This document shows positions 1-5,075 of a DNA stretch of 8,325 bases, one piece after another. The position numbers and the translations under genes are program-made. The stretch lies in contig DQOE01000341.1 in assembly GCA_015658765.1 (NCBI GenBank), positions 1-8,325 of the forward strand. The letters run 5' to 3'. A model generated the notes under the pieces. The model worked only from the letters and a program-made list of their open reading frames with translations, was not told the origin of the DNA and searched no databases. How positions within the stretch are numbered: position 1 is the stretch's first letter; each line of letters starts with the position of its first letter. This stretch comes from Verrucomicrobiota bacterium (GTDB taxonomy: Bacteria > Verrucomicrobiota > Verrucomicrobiia > Limisphaerales > UBA1096).

Positions 1-1308
1 AAGTCGGTCCAGGGTATTTTTGAGGCGCGTTGCATCGATTGCCACGGCTCCAAAAAACAGAAGGGGGACCTTCGACTCGATAAAAAGGAGACGGCCTTGG
101 CCGAGGTCATCCAGCCGGGCAACTCCGGCGAGAGCGAACTGGCCAAGCTGATTTCCCTGCCCGCCGACCACGAGGACATCATGCCGAACAAGGGGGAGCC
201 GCTGACCAAGGAGCAGATCGAGGTCATCAAAAAGTGGATCGACGAGGGGGCCAACTGGCCGGACGGGCTGGTGCTGATCAGCACCAAGGATCGCGCCGCC
301 GCAGAGGCCGCCGCCAACAAGCTGCCGGAGCCGGAAATCAAGGAGGCCCCCGTTTCCGACGCCGAGAAGGCGGCCATCGCCAGGTTGAGTTCCGGAGAGG
401 GTATCGGGGAGAAGTTCAGCGCCCCGCTGGTGATGGCGCTGGCCCAGAACACCAAGCTGATCTATGCCAACTTTCGCCTCGTCGGCAAGAACGTCAAAGA
501 TGGCCACCTCGCTCCGCTGGCCGACATTCAAAACCTGAGCGAACTCGACCTCGCCAACACACAAATCACCGCTGCCGGTTTGGGGCATATCAAGGGGAAC
601 AAAAACCTCACGAAGCTCAGCCTCGCCAACACATCCATCGACGACGCGGCGCTGAAACAGATCGAGGGACTCACCAACCTGATGTCGCTCAACCTCTACA
701 ACACCAAGGTGACCGACGCCGGCCTGGCGAGCCTCAAGAACATGAAATTCCTGCGCAAGGTTTACGCGTGGCAGAGCGGCGTCACCGAGAAGGGCGCGGC
801 CGAGTTGAAGAAGGCGCTGCCCAACGTGGACGTCAACCTCGGCTTCAAGCTCGCCAAGGTCGAGCCCAAGAAAGAGGAAAAAAAGGAAGAGAAAAAGGAG
901 GAGAAAAAGGCAGTAAAGAAAGAGGAGAAGAAGGAAGTAAAGAAACCGGAAGAGAAGAAGGAGGCGCCCACACCCAAAAAAGAAGAGCCCAAGCCCGAAA
1001 AGAAGGAAGAAAAGAAAGCGGAAGTGAAGCAGGTCGCCTTCAACAAGAAATGCCCGGTCAGCGGCAAGGACGTGGATCCGGCCAAGCTCTTCGCGATCAA
1101 CTTCTGCTGCGGCAACTGTCTCGCCGATTTCACCAAGGCCCCGGCCAAGCACATCGCCAAGGTCAAGGGGCCGGACAACAAGAAATGCCCGATCAGCGGC
1201 AAGGACATCGACGCATCCAAGCAATTCGTGATCGGCTTCTGCTGCGGCAACTGCCTCGCCGACTTCACCAAGGCCCCAGCCAAGCACATCGCCAAGGTGA
1301 AGAAATAA
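1..1308 (+). CDS. Cytochrome c (planctomycete type) - LRR - Lys/Glu linker - tandem YHS-like Cys domains, 5' partial
   Basis: The frame is open from base 1, so the start and any signal peptide lie outside; 435 residues are visible (numbered here from base 1). A heme-c motif CIDCH sits at residues 11-15. A later MPNKGEPLT segment (Met61) is a likely sixth heme ligand, followed by KKWIDEGANWP, as in the PSCyt1 family. About 171-280 hold leucine-rich repeats (LSELDLANT, LTKLSLANT, LMSLNLYNT). Residues about 284-345 are nearly pure Lys/Glu with Pro. Two near-identical C-terminal domains each have CPxSGK followed by FCCGNC (Cys351/369/370/373 and Cys396/414/415/418), like YHS or TRASH metal-binding domains. 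The heme motif implies export and redox or electron-transfer work in the periplasm. Metal binding by the C-terminus is inference. A TTG at 97 is not the start, because the heme motif lies before it. Confidence 0.88.
   Translation, partial: KSVQGIFEARCIDCHGSKKQKGDLRLDKKETALAEVIQPGNSGESELAKLISLPADHEDIMPNKGEPLTKEQIEVIKKWIDEGANWPDGLVLISTKDRAAAEAAANKLPEPEIKEAPVSDAEKAAIARLSSGEGIGEKFSAPLVMALAQNTKLIYANFRLVGKNVKDGHLAPLADIQNLSELDLANTQITAAGLGHIKGNKNLTKLSLANTSIDDAALKQIEGLTNLMSLNLYNTKVTDAGLASLKNMKFLRKVYAWQSGVTEKGAAELKKALPNVDVNLGFKLAKVEPKKEEKKEEKKEEKKAVKKEEKKEVKKPEEKKEAPTPKKEEPKPEKKEEKKAEVKQVAFNKKCPVSGKDVDPAKLFAINFCCGNCLADFTKAPAKHIAKVKGPDNKKCPISGKDIDASKQFVIGFCCGNCLADFTKAPAKHIAKVKK
868..910 (+). repeat. Uninterrupted 43-nt polypurine tract
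   Basis: Every base is A or G on the plus strand. The tract lies inside the Lys/Glu linker of the cytochrome-LRR gene, and purine richness continues with few interruptions to about 965. It follows from AAR/GAR codons for Lys and Glu. It could also form unusual DNA structure or be prone to slippage, which is inference. Confidence 0.8.
1042..1305 (+). repeat. Tandem duplication, 135-bp period, encoding two Cys-rich domains
   Basis: Copy 1 is 1042-1176 and copy 2 is 1177-1305, ending at the stop codon. The proteins agree at 35 of 43 positions. All four Cys of each copy are kept, and the stretch from FCCGNC to HIAKVK is identical. Differences cluster in the middle (for example PAKLFAIN against ASKQFVIG). 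The high DNA similarity suggests a fairly recent in-frame duplication. Confidence 0.9.
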
Positions 1309-1341
1309 ACGAGCGAACGATTTTTCGAGAGGCCCGGATGG

Positions 1342-1366
1342 ATTTGGAAGCTCCCCAATTCCAAAT
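1342..1366. terminator. 8-bp perfect hairpin downstream of the cytochrome-LRR gene, possible terminator
   Basis: ATTTGGAA (1342-1349) pairs with TTCCAAAT (1359-1366) around a 9-nt loop, 34 bases after the stop codon. The stem is AT-rich and no T-tract follows it on the plus strand, so it is not a standard intrinsic terminator. It may only protect the 3' end or have no role. Confidence 0.3.
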
Positions 1367-1413
1367 GAAGCGAAATTCTTCAGCTATTGGGCCAACGGTG
1401 TAAACTCATCACA

Positions 1414-1456
1414 GCCCCAGCGGGGCGAAATGAGTCTCATTTTGCCCCGTCGGGGC
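1414..1456. repeat. 43-bp nested palindrome, REP-like
   Basis: Two 21-nt arms (1414-1434 and 1436-1456) are inverted copies with 3 mismatches around a single central T. Each arm also contains its own small hairpin: GCCCC-AGC-GGGGC at 1414-1426 and GCCCC-GTC-GGGGC at 1444-1456. The sequence can therefore fold as one long stem or as a two-headed structure. This resembles repetitive extragenic palindromes. Whether it occurs elsewhere in the genome cannot be told from this window. Confidence 0.65.
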
Positions 1457-1492
1457 AATTCCCCTCATCCTTAATTTGTCTCGGGTTGTTTC

Positions 1493-1522
1493 TTGAACAT
1501 AAACGACAATGAGAAGAATAAC
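1493..1522 (+). promoter_or_regulatory. Weak sigma70-like promoter candidate for the TPR-Rieske genes
   Basis: TTGAAC (1493-1498, 4 of 6 to TTGACA) is followed after 18 nt by AATAAC (1517-1522, 4 of 6 to TATAAT), in the most AT-rich part of the intergenic stretch. The match is weak, and the promoter consensus of this phylum is not well known. It is listed mainly because it is the only plausible pair found here. Confidence 0.15.
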
Positions 1523-1524
1523 CA

Positions 1525-1550
1525 ATCTGCGCATATCGGCGGCATCTGCG
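1525..1550 (+). repeat. Three ATCNGCG units in tandem
   Basis: ATCTGCG (1525-1531), ATCGGCG (1535-1541) and ATCTGCG (1544-1550) are spaced 10 and 9 nt apart, then GATAAAAAAA follows. From memory this resembles ATCTGCG-type intergenic repeats in environmental bacteria; that link is unverified. Confidence 0.45.
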
Positions 1551-1571
1551 GATAAAAAAAGAGCCGGTCCG

Positions 1572-1658
1572 ATGATTGAAGAATCAGCACAGCAAACTTT
1601 GGCCAAGCGCTTGCCGCACGGCACCGACGCCGTTACCTTGGCCAAGCGCTTGGTTTGA
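1572..1658 (+). CDS. Possible 28-codon small ORF overlapping the TPR gene start
   Basis: ATG at 1572 opens 28 codons ending in TGA at 1656-1658, which shares its A with the ATG of the TPR gene (TGATG). The peptide begins MIEESAQQ and contains TLAKRL twice, separated by the ten residues PHGTDAVTLA-type spacer beginning at Pro15. Both LAKRL blocks are written by copies of the TTGGCCAAGCGCTTG repeat. No strong ribosome-binding site is visible before it; an AAAAAAAGAG run lies 8 nt upstream. It may be a real small protein, a leader ORF that couples translation into the TPR gene, which itself lacks a visible RBS, or merely an open frame created by the repeats. No family is recognised. Confidence 0.3.
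   Translation: MIEESAQQTLAKRLPHGTDAVTLAKRLV
1598..1653. repeat. Two direct copies of TTGGCCAAGCGCTTG
   Basis: The 15-mer occurs at 1599-1613 and 1639-1653, a period of 40 nt. The second copy extends to CTTGGCCAAG (1637-1646), a perfect palindrome, and also contains CCAAGCGCTTGG (1642-1653), a second overlapping palindrome. It lies directly before the TPR gene start. Confidence 0.85.
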
Positions 1659-2128
1659 TGGACGAGTTGCAGGAACAATTTGACGACGCCACGTTCGCCT
1701 TCAGCCAGGGCGAGTACGGGCAGGCAGCTGCCGGCTTTGAGGCGATCCTTGCGGCGGACGAAAACCACTTCGATGCCCGCATGTCGCTGAGTATGGCGTT
1801 GTGCCGGCTGGAGCAGTACGAGCGGGCGATTGAGGAGGGTCACAAGGCCGAGAAACTGCGCCCCAATGACCAGTTGGTGCATACGAACCTCTCGCTGTTT
1901 TACGTGAAAATCGGCAACAAGGATGCCGCCGAGCATCACGGGCTCCAGTCGAAGATCGCCTCGTGGAAACAGCCCGGCGCGGCCGCGCCCCCAAGTGACG
2001 AAGGCGGTGACGAGTTGCAAATGGCCAAGCCGAAGGCGGAGTCGTTCAAGCTGCCGGGCAAGTTCCCCGACATGCCGTGGCGGAAGAATCGCAACAAAGG
2101 CAAAGCGGAGGGCGACGCTGATGAGTGA
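1658..2128 (+). CDS. TPR repeat protein, 156 aa
   Basis: ATG at 1658 is chosen over the adjacent TTG at 1655; no other start codon lies between the in-frame stop at 1577 and 1655. Residues 5-36 (FAFSQGEYGQAAAGFEAIL), about 38-71 (MSLSMALCRLEQYERAIEEG) and about 73-100 are helical pairs of the tetratricopeptide type, so the protein probably binds partner proteins. The tail (about 105-156) is Pro/Lys-rich and ends in FPDMPWRKNRN and an acidic end. There is no signal peptide or membrane segment, so it should be cytoplasmic. The last codons overlap the Rieske gene (ATG within GATGAGTGA), implying co-translation and perhaps a shared redox function. The substrate or partner is unknown. No Shine-Dalgarno precedes the ATG. 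Confidence 0.85.
   Translation: MDELQEQFDDATFAFSQGEYGQAAAGFEAILAADENHFDARMSLSMALCRLEQYERAIEEGHKAEKLRPNDQLVHTNLSLFYVKIGNKDAAEHHGLQSKIASWKQPGAAAPPSDEGGDELQMAKPKAESFKLPGKFPDMPWRKNRNKGKAEGDADE
2107..2111 (+). promoter_or_regulatory. Ribosome-binding site GGAGG of the Rieske gene
   Basis: GGAGG lies 9 nt before ATG 2121, inside the end of the TPR gene. It is one of only two convincing Shine-Dalgarno sites in the window, and it fixes the Rieske start inside the longer open frame. Confidence 0.65.
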
Positions 2129-2435
2129 CGGGTTTGTGCGGGTTGCCGCGTGCGACGAACTGCGGAAGGACGGCGGCATCCAGCGCACGGTCGGCGATCG
2201 CGAAGTCGGCCTGTTCAAACTCGGCGACGGGGTGTGCGCCATTGACGGCGTCTGCCCGCACGTCGGCGGCCCGCTGGGCGAGGGCTTTGTCGAGAACGGA
2301 AAAGTGTACTGCCCGATGCACGGTTGGCCGTTTGACCTGCGGACCGGCCAGTGCGAGACGAACCCAAACGCGAAGGTGGATTGCTTCGAAACCAAGGTGG
2401 AGGACGGCGAAGTGTTCGTCCGTCTCACCGAATAA
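2121..2435 (+). CDS. Rieske [2Fe-2S] ferredoxin-like protein, 104 aa
   Basis: The small soluble Rieske protein carries the two cluster-binding loops CPH (Cys45, His47, in VCPHVGGPLGEG) and CPMH (Cys64, His67, in YCPMHGWPFDL). Together they make the full Cys2His2 set for a 2Fe-2S cluster. Length and layout match the NirD or dioxygenase-ferredoxin type rather than membrane-anchored bc1 Rieske proteins: there is no N-terminal membrane helix or Tat signal. It probably carries electrons to an oxygenase or reductase in the cytoplasm, but no such partner is in the window. The start overlaps the TPR stop by 8 nt and has a good GGAGG site. The next gene follows after 7 nt. The longer upstream open frame is a shadow of the TPR gene. 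Confidence 0.9.
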   Translation: MSDGFVRVAACDELRKDGGIQRTVGDREVGLFKLGDGVCAIDGVCPHVGGPLGEGFVENGKVYCPMHGWPFDLRTGQCETNPNAKVDCFETKVEDGEVFVRLTE

Positions 2436-2442
2436 TTTTACG

Positions 2443-2715
2443 ATGAAATCAGCATATGAACTGGCGATGGAACGGTTGGAGAAGGAGTCTCCGACCCAGG
2501 AGTTGAGTGATGAGTTGAAGGCCAAGCTGGCCGAGCTGAGCAAGGTGTTCGAGGCGAAGATCGCCGACCGCGAGGTGTTCCTCAACAGCGAGATAGCGAA
2601 GGCGGAATTGGCCGGCGAATTCGAGGTGATCGAGCAGTTGAACAAGCAGTTGGCCAGCGACCGCAAAGTGCTCGAGGCCGAACTCGAGGCAAAGAAAAAC
2701 GAGCTTCGCGCTTAA
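2443..2715 (+). CDS. Small coiled-coil hypothetical protein, 90 aa
   Basis: ATG 2443 opens MKSAYELAMERLEKE, followed by Leu/Glu/Lys/Ala-rich helix to the end (AKLAELSKVFEAKIADRE, NSEIAKAELAGEFEVIEQLN, EAELEAKKNELRA). The heptad-like spacing suggests one or two long helices forming a coiled coil. There is no Cys, no membrane segment and no signal peptide. The protein reads like a conserved hypothetical of the PVC phyla, from memory and not verified. It lies 7 nt after the Rieske gene on the same strand and is probably cotranscribed with it. Its stop TAA (2713-2715) interlocks with the stop of the convergent Nudix gene. The function is unknown. No clear Shine-Dalgarno is seen. Confidence 0.75.
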   Translation: MKSAYELAMERLEKESPTQELSDELKAKLAELSKVFEAKIADREVFLNSEIAKAELAGEFEVIEQLNKQLASDRKVLEAELEAKKNELRA

Positions 2716-3275
2716 CCGCCGTTTTCCGCTATCTGGAATCGGCAGAGCGCGGCGACCATCAGCGAGTGGCTGATGGTGCCATCGCCGATCAGCTTGGGGA
2801 TCTCCACTAGCGGCACGAGCCGGGTAATCAGGTCTTCCCCGGCGTCGAGCTGGGTGTCGTGCTGCTTGGTCACGTTGCGGATGACCGTGGTGTGCGCCTT
2901 GTTGTTCATGATCGCCGGGTTGGCGTAAATGAACCCGACGGTTTCCGGCGTGTCGCCGGCGTAGCCGGTTTCCTCGCGTAACTCGCGCGCCGCCGTTTCC
3001 AGCGGGCCTTCGCCGGGATCGATCATGCCGCCCGGCAGTTCCAGCTCGATGAGGTTGGTTCCCTGCCGGTATTGCTCAACCATCACCAGTTGATTGTCCG
3101 GCGTCAGGGCGATGACGTTGCACCAGTCCACCGACTCGATCACAAAAAACTCGTGCTCTTTGCCGGTGCGCGGCGAGGTGCGGCGGTCGGAGCGCACCTT
3201 GAAAATTTTGTAGTCGCCGGCGCTGCGGCTCTCCTTCAGCGGCCAGGGAGTCAGTTCCGGGTTTTTAATCGGCAT
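2712..3275 (-). CDS. Nudix hydrolase, ADP-ribose pyrophosphatase-like, 187 aa
   Basis: Residues 83-105 give a complete Nudix box G-x5-E-x7-RELREETGY (Gly83, Glu89, Arg97, Glu98, Glu101, Glu102, Gly104), which binds Mg2+ and cleaves a nucleoside diphosphate linked to another moiety. The preceding VMVEQYRQGTNLIELELPGG and later GFIYANPAIMNNKAH resemble ADP-ribose or sugar-nucleotide pyrophosphatases, but the substrate cannot be set from sequence. ATG 3275 is chosen over the longer open frame (to 3359) because an AAGGA site lies 8 nt upstream and the extra part only overlaps the neighbouring gene. It overlaps the end of the 70-aa gene by 11 nt, as the last gene of the minus-strand operon. It is cytoplasmic, with no signal or membrane segment. 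Confidence 0.9.
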   Translation of the reverse strand: MPIKNPELTPWPLKESRSAGDYKIFKVRSDRRTSPRTGKEHEFFVIESVDWCNVIALTPDNQLVMVEQYRQGTNLIELELPGGMIDPGEGPLETAARELREETGYAGDTPETVGFIYANPAIMNNKAHTTVIRNVTKQHDTQLDAGEDLITRLVPLVEIPKLIGDGTISHSLMVAALCRFQIAENGG

Positions 3276-3477
3276 CGTTTTGTTCCTTCGCGGCCCAGCC
3301 TTGTCGCATGAGGCTGAGCAGGTGTGCCGTGGCTTCATCGCGCGGGATGTTTCGCTCAACGGCCAGTTGCCCGGAGCGCTTGGCCAACTGCGCCGCCATC
3401 TCGCCGGCCTTGGCCTCGGGGCACCCCATCGTGGTCAGCAGCTTGGCCAAGTCGGCGTTGTCATTGGGTTGGCTCAC
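3265..3477 (-). CDS. Conserved-looking small hypothetical protein, 70 aa, GTG start
   Basis: The protein starts MSQPNDNADLAKLLTTMG and continues with CPEAKAGEMAAQLAKRSGQL, then an acidic/polar helix ending in QGWAAKEQNDAD. It appears all-helical, with one Cys and no membrane segment. The only usable start between the upstream in-frame stop (3502-3504) and the body is GTG at 3477. An internal ATG (Met17) would leave 54 aa. It lies 24 nt after the cyclophilin stop and overlaps the Nudix start by 11 nt, so it is very likely translated in the operon. Two of its LAK tripeptides (at 3379-3388 and 3442-3451) are written by the CTTGGCCAA repeat. No family is recognised. Confidence 0.7.
   Translation of the reverse strand: MSQPNDNADLAKLLTTMGCPEAKAGEMAAQLAKRSGQLAVERNIPRDEATAHLLSLMRQGWAAKEQNDAD
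3284..3288 (-). promoter_or_regulatory. Ribosome-binding site AAGGA of the Nudix gene
   Basis: On the minus strand AAGGA stands 8 nt before the ATG at 3275. It decides the Nudix start against upstream in-frame alternatives. Confidence 0.6.
3379..3388. repeat. CTTGGCCAAC, one-mismatch copy of the iterated palindrome
   Basis: The copy is preceded by GAGCG. On the minus strand it reads TTGGCCAAGCGCT and encodes LAKR in the 70-aa protein. A further one-mismatch form, AGCGCTTGCCCAAG, stands at 3488-3501 in the 24-nt gap before that gene. Confidence 0.7.
3442..3451. repeat. CTTGGCCAAG iterated palindrome, perfect copy
   Basis: It lies inside the 70-aa gene and is read as LAK on the minus strand, 54 nt from the next core copy. 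Confidence 0.75.
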
Positions 3478-3501
3478 GCGGCGGGGCAGCGCTTGCCCAA
3501 G

Positions 3502-4011
3502 TCAGGCCACGCGGATACTGGTGACCTCGACGCGTTCCACTGGCTTGCTGTTCTCGCCGCTGCCGCTTGGGCCGACCGGTGTGTCGCCGATGTCGCCCAG
3601 TGCGTCGTCGCCGCCGCTCAATTGGCCGAAGGCGGTGTATTGGCCGTTGAGGAAATCGGCGTCACCGAGGCAGACGAAAAACTGGCTGCCGGCAGAGTCG
3701 GGATCAGCCGAGCGGGCCATTGAGATGACGCCGCGAACGTGAAGCCGGTCGTTGAACTCGGCCTTGATTTTGTAGCCGGGATCGCCGGTGCCCCAAAGGT
3801 TCTCGAGTGACTCGTCCTTGGTTTGCGGGTCGCCGCCCTGGATCATGAACCCGGCCATGATGCGGTGAAAGCAGGTGCCGTCGTAAAAGCCGTCGTTGGC
3901 GAGCTTGGTGAAGTTTTCCACCGTGCCGGGGGCGACATCGGCCCAAAGCTCGATGCTCATTTCCCCCTTGGTGGTTTCGATTGTTGCGGTTGGATTTGTG
4001 TTTTCGGACAT
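3502..4011 (-). CDS. Cyclophilin-type peptidyl-prolyl cis-trans isomerase, 169 aa
   Basis: The protein catalyses cis-trans isomerisation of Xaa-Pro bonds. The cyclophilin core is intact: VENFTKLANDGFYDGTCFHR with catalytic-type Arg50, AGFMIQGGD at 53-61, and SQFFVCLGDADFLNGQYTAF at 109-128. The length is usual for a bacterial single-domain cyclophilin. There is no signal peptide or membrane segment, so it is cytoplasmic. ATG 4011 begins MSENTNPTATIETTKG. It sits 13 nt after the ThuA-like gene and is probably second in that operon. No clear Shine-Dalgarno is visible. The C-terminus (PVGPSGSGENSKPVERVEV) is slightly extended but normal. Confidence 0.93.
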   Translation of the reverse strand: MSENTNPTATIETTKGEMSIELWADVAPGTVENFTKLANDGFYDGTCFHRIMAGFMIQGGDPQTKDESLENLWGTGDPGYKIKAEFNDRLHVRGVISMARSADPDSAGSQFFVCLGDADFLNGQYTAFGQLSGGDDALGDIGDTPVGPSGSGENSKPVERVEVTSIRVA

Positions 4012-4024
4012 GTGGAATTCAGTA

Positions 4025-4984
4025 TCAGTCGGCCAGCGAGACGAGGTCTGTGCTCGGGAATTTTTTGGGCAGTGGCTGGGTGACTTTGCCGGTGGCGAGC
4101 CACTCGGCGGCGCGGTTGATCGTGGCGATGAAGCCGACGCATTGCAGCGCCTTGCCGTTCTCGTGGCCCATCGGCGTATGGAAAATGATGCCCTTGCCGT
4201 AATTGATCGTCATCATCATCGGCTCGTGCCGCTTGCTCTTGGCGCTGTAGGCGGTGGCCAGCACGTTCATGTTTTCGGCCGGGCCGCGGAGGGAGTCGTA
4301 CAGTTCGTCCTGCGCGTGCATCCACTCGGCCGGCATGCCTTTGGTGACCGGGTGCGAGCCGTCGCGAACGACGATCTTGAAAGCGTGTTGCGGCCCGTGA
4401 CTGCCGCCGCCGCCGGGCTGCGTGTTGCGGACGATTTTGCCGTCGTCGCCATAGTAAACGTACGGGCCGTGTTTCTCGTTGCGCCCGCCCCAGCCGCCGA
4501 GGCCGATCATTTTGTTGTACTCAAGCCAGTTCGGGAACGAGTTGTCGGCGGCATGGACCACGATGAATCGCCCGCCGTTTTTCATGTATTTTTCAAACGC
4601 GCGCTGCACTGGCTTGGGCCACTCCTCGCCGTTGTAGTTGCTTACGATGACATCATATTCTTTGAACGCCGGCCTGAAGGCATCCCAGCTGGCCTGAAAC
4701 TCCTCGCGGATTTTTTTGGCGGCCTCGGCCGCCTTGGCCTTCTGGCTCTCGCTCAGGTTTCGCGGCGCACGGGGGGCGCGCGGTGGGGAGGTGACCACAT
4801 CCACTTGGAACAATCCGGTTTTTTTCATCTGCGCCTTCATGTACGGCGTCATGGCTTTCCAGTTGTGGTTGTTCTGTCCATCGACGAACAGCACCGTGAT
4901 TTTTTCAGCAAACGCCGGGCTTGCCACTGCGGCAAGGAGCAGGGCGGCGGCGATCCATTTTTGGGGAGTGATTGCGCGAGGCAT
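4025..4984 (-). CDS. Secreted ThuA-like domain protein, 319 aa
   Basis: ATG 4984 gives a clear Sec signal peptide (residues 1-26: MPRAITPQKW, then a hydrophobic core, cleavage after AFA), so the mature protein starts EKITVLFVDG. An upstream in-frame start at 5023 would add 13 residues before the signal and overlap lnt. The fold is a ThuA-like, glutamine-amidotransferase-related domain: YDVIVSNYNGEEWP, FEKYMKNGGRFIVVHAADNS, HPVTKGMPAEW followed by HAQDELYDSL, and YGKGIIFHTPMGHENGKA. ThuA was named for trehalose utilisation, and relatives in PVC bacteria are often linked to carbohydrate breakdown, but the reaction is not established. It is first gene of the minus-strand operon and divergent from lnt. 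Confidence 0.88.
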   Translation of the reverse strand: MPRAITPQKWIAAALLLAAVASPAFAEKITVLFVDGQNNHNWKAMTPYMKAQMKKTGLFQVDVVTSPPRAPRAPRNLSESQKAKAAEAAKKIREEFQASWDAFRPAFKEYDVIVSNYNGEEWPKPVQRAFEKYMKNGGRFIVVHAADNSFPNWLEYNKMIGLGGWGGRNEKHGPYVYYGDDGKIVRNTQPGGGGSHGPQHAFKIVVRDGSHPVTKGMPAEWMHAQDELYDSLRGPAENMNVLATAYSAKSKRHEPMMMTINYGKGIIFHTPMGHENGKALQCVGFIATINRAAEWLATGKVTQPLPKKFPSTDLVSLAD

Positions 4985-5075
4985 CGTGGCGTGAACGGTG
5001 ACGGCAGCGCGGGCGGTTCGCAAGCCAAAAGCCGGGCGCTCGACTCAGCATTTGTCGTCGGGCAATCTCCCGGCG
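4985..5075. promoter_or_regulatory. Short divergent interval between the ThuA-like gene and lnt
   Basis: If lnt starts at GTG 4998, only 13 nt separate two divergent starts, too little for two promoters. Part of each promoter must then lie in coding sequence, or lnt starts later (TTG 5076 or nearby). No convincing -10/-35 pair or Shine-Dalgarno is seen on either strand. Confidence 0.3.

Larger units (their letters stand above)
1309..1571. other. Gene-less, repeat-rich intergenic stretch
   Basis: No ORF with gene-like features is seen on either strand. The stretch is more AT-rich than its surroundings. In order it holds an 8-bp hairpin (1342-1366), a 43-bp nested palindrome (1414-1456), a weak promoter-like pair (1493-1522) and a three-unit ATCNGCG repeat (1525-1550), then a run of seven A (1554-1560). 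Confidence 0.7.

Noticed and set aside
97..99. TTG as start of the first gene
   Set aside because: The same frame is open to base 1 and holds the CxxCH heme motif before this codon.
234..1403. 389-codon frame overlapping the cytochrome-LRR gene
   Set aside because: The Arg/Gln/Gly-rich translation is an out-of-frame reading of the LRR and linker.
1525..1550. CRISPR array
   Set aside because: The units are only 7 nt with 2-3 nt between them, with no spacers and no cas genes.
1598..1653. Attachment site or insertion-sequence ends
   Set aside because: The repeats are direct and recur inside housekeeping genes, and no transposase or integrase is near.
1409..2428. 339-codon minus-strand frame opposite the TPR and Rieske genes
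   Set aside because: No domain is seen, and it is antisense to a complete Rieske protein. It also runs through the palindromic intergenic DNA.
3276..3359. N-terminal extension of the Nudix protein from a start at 3359
   Set aside because: It overlaps the 70-aa gene, and a good AAGGA site precedes ATG 3275.
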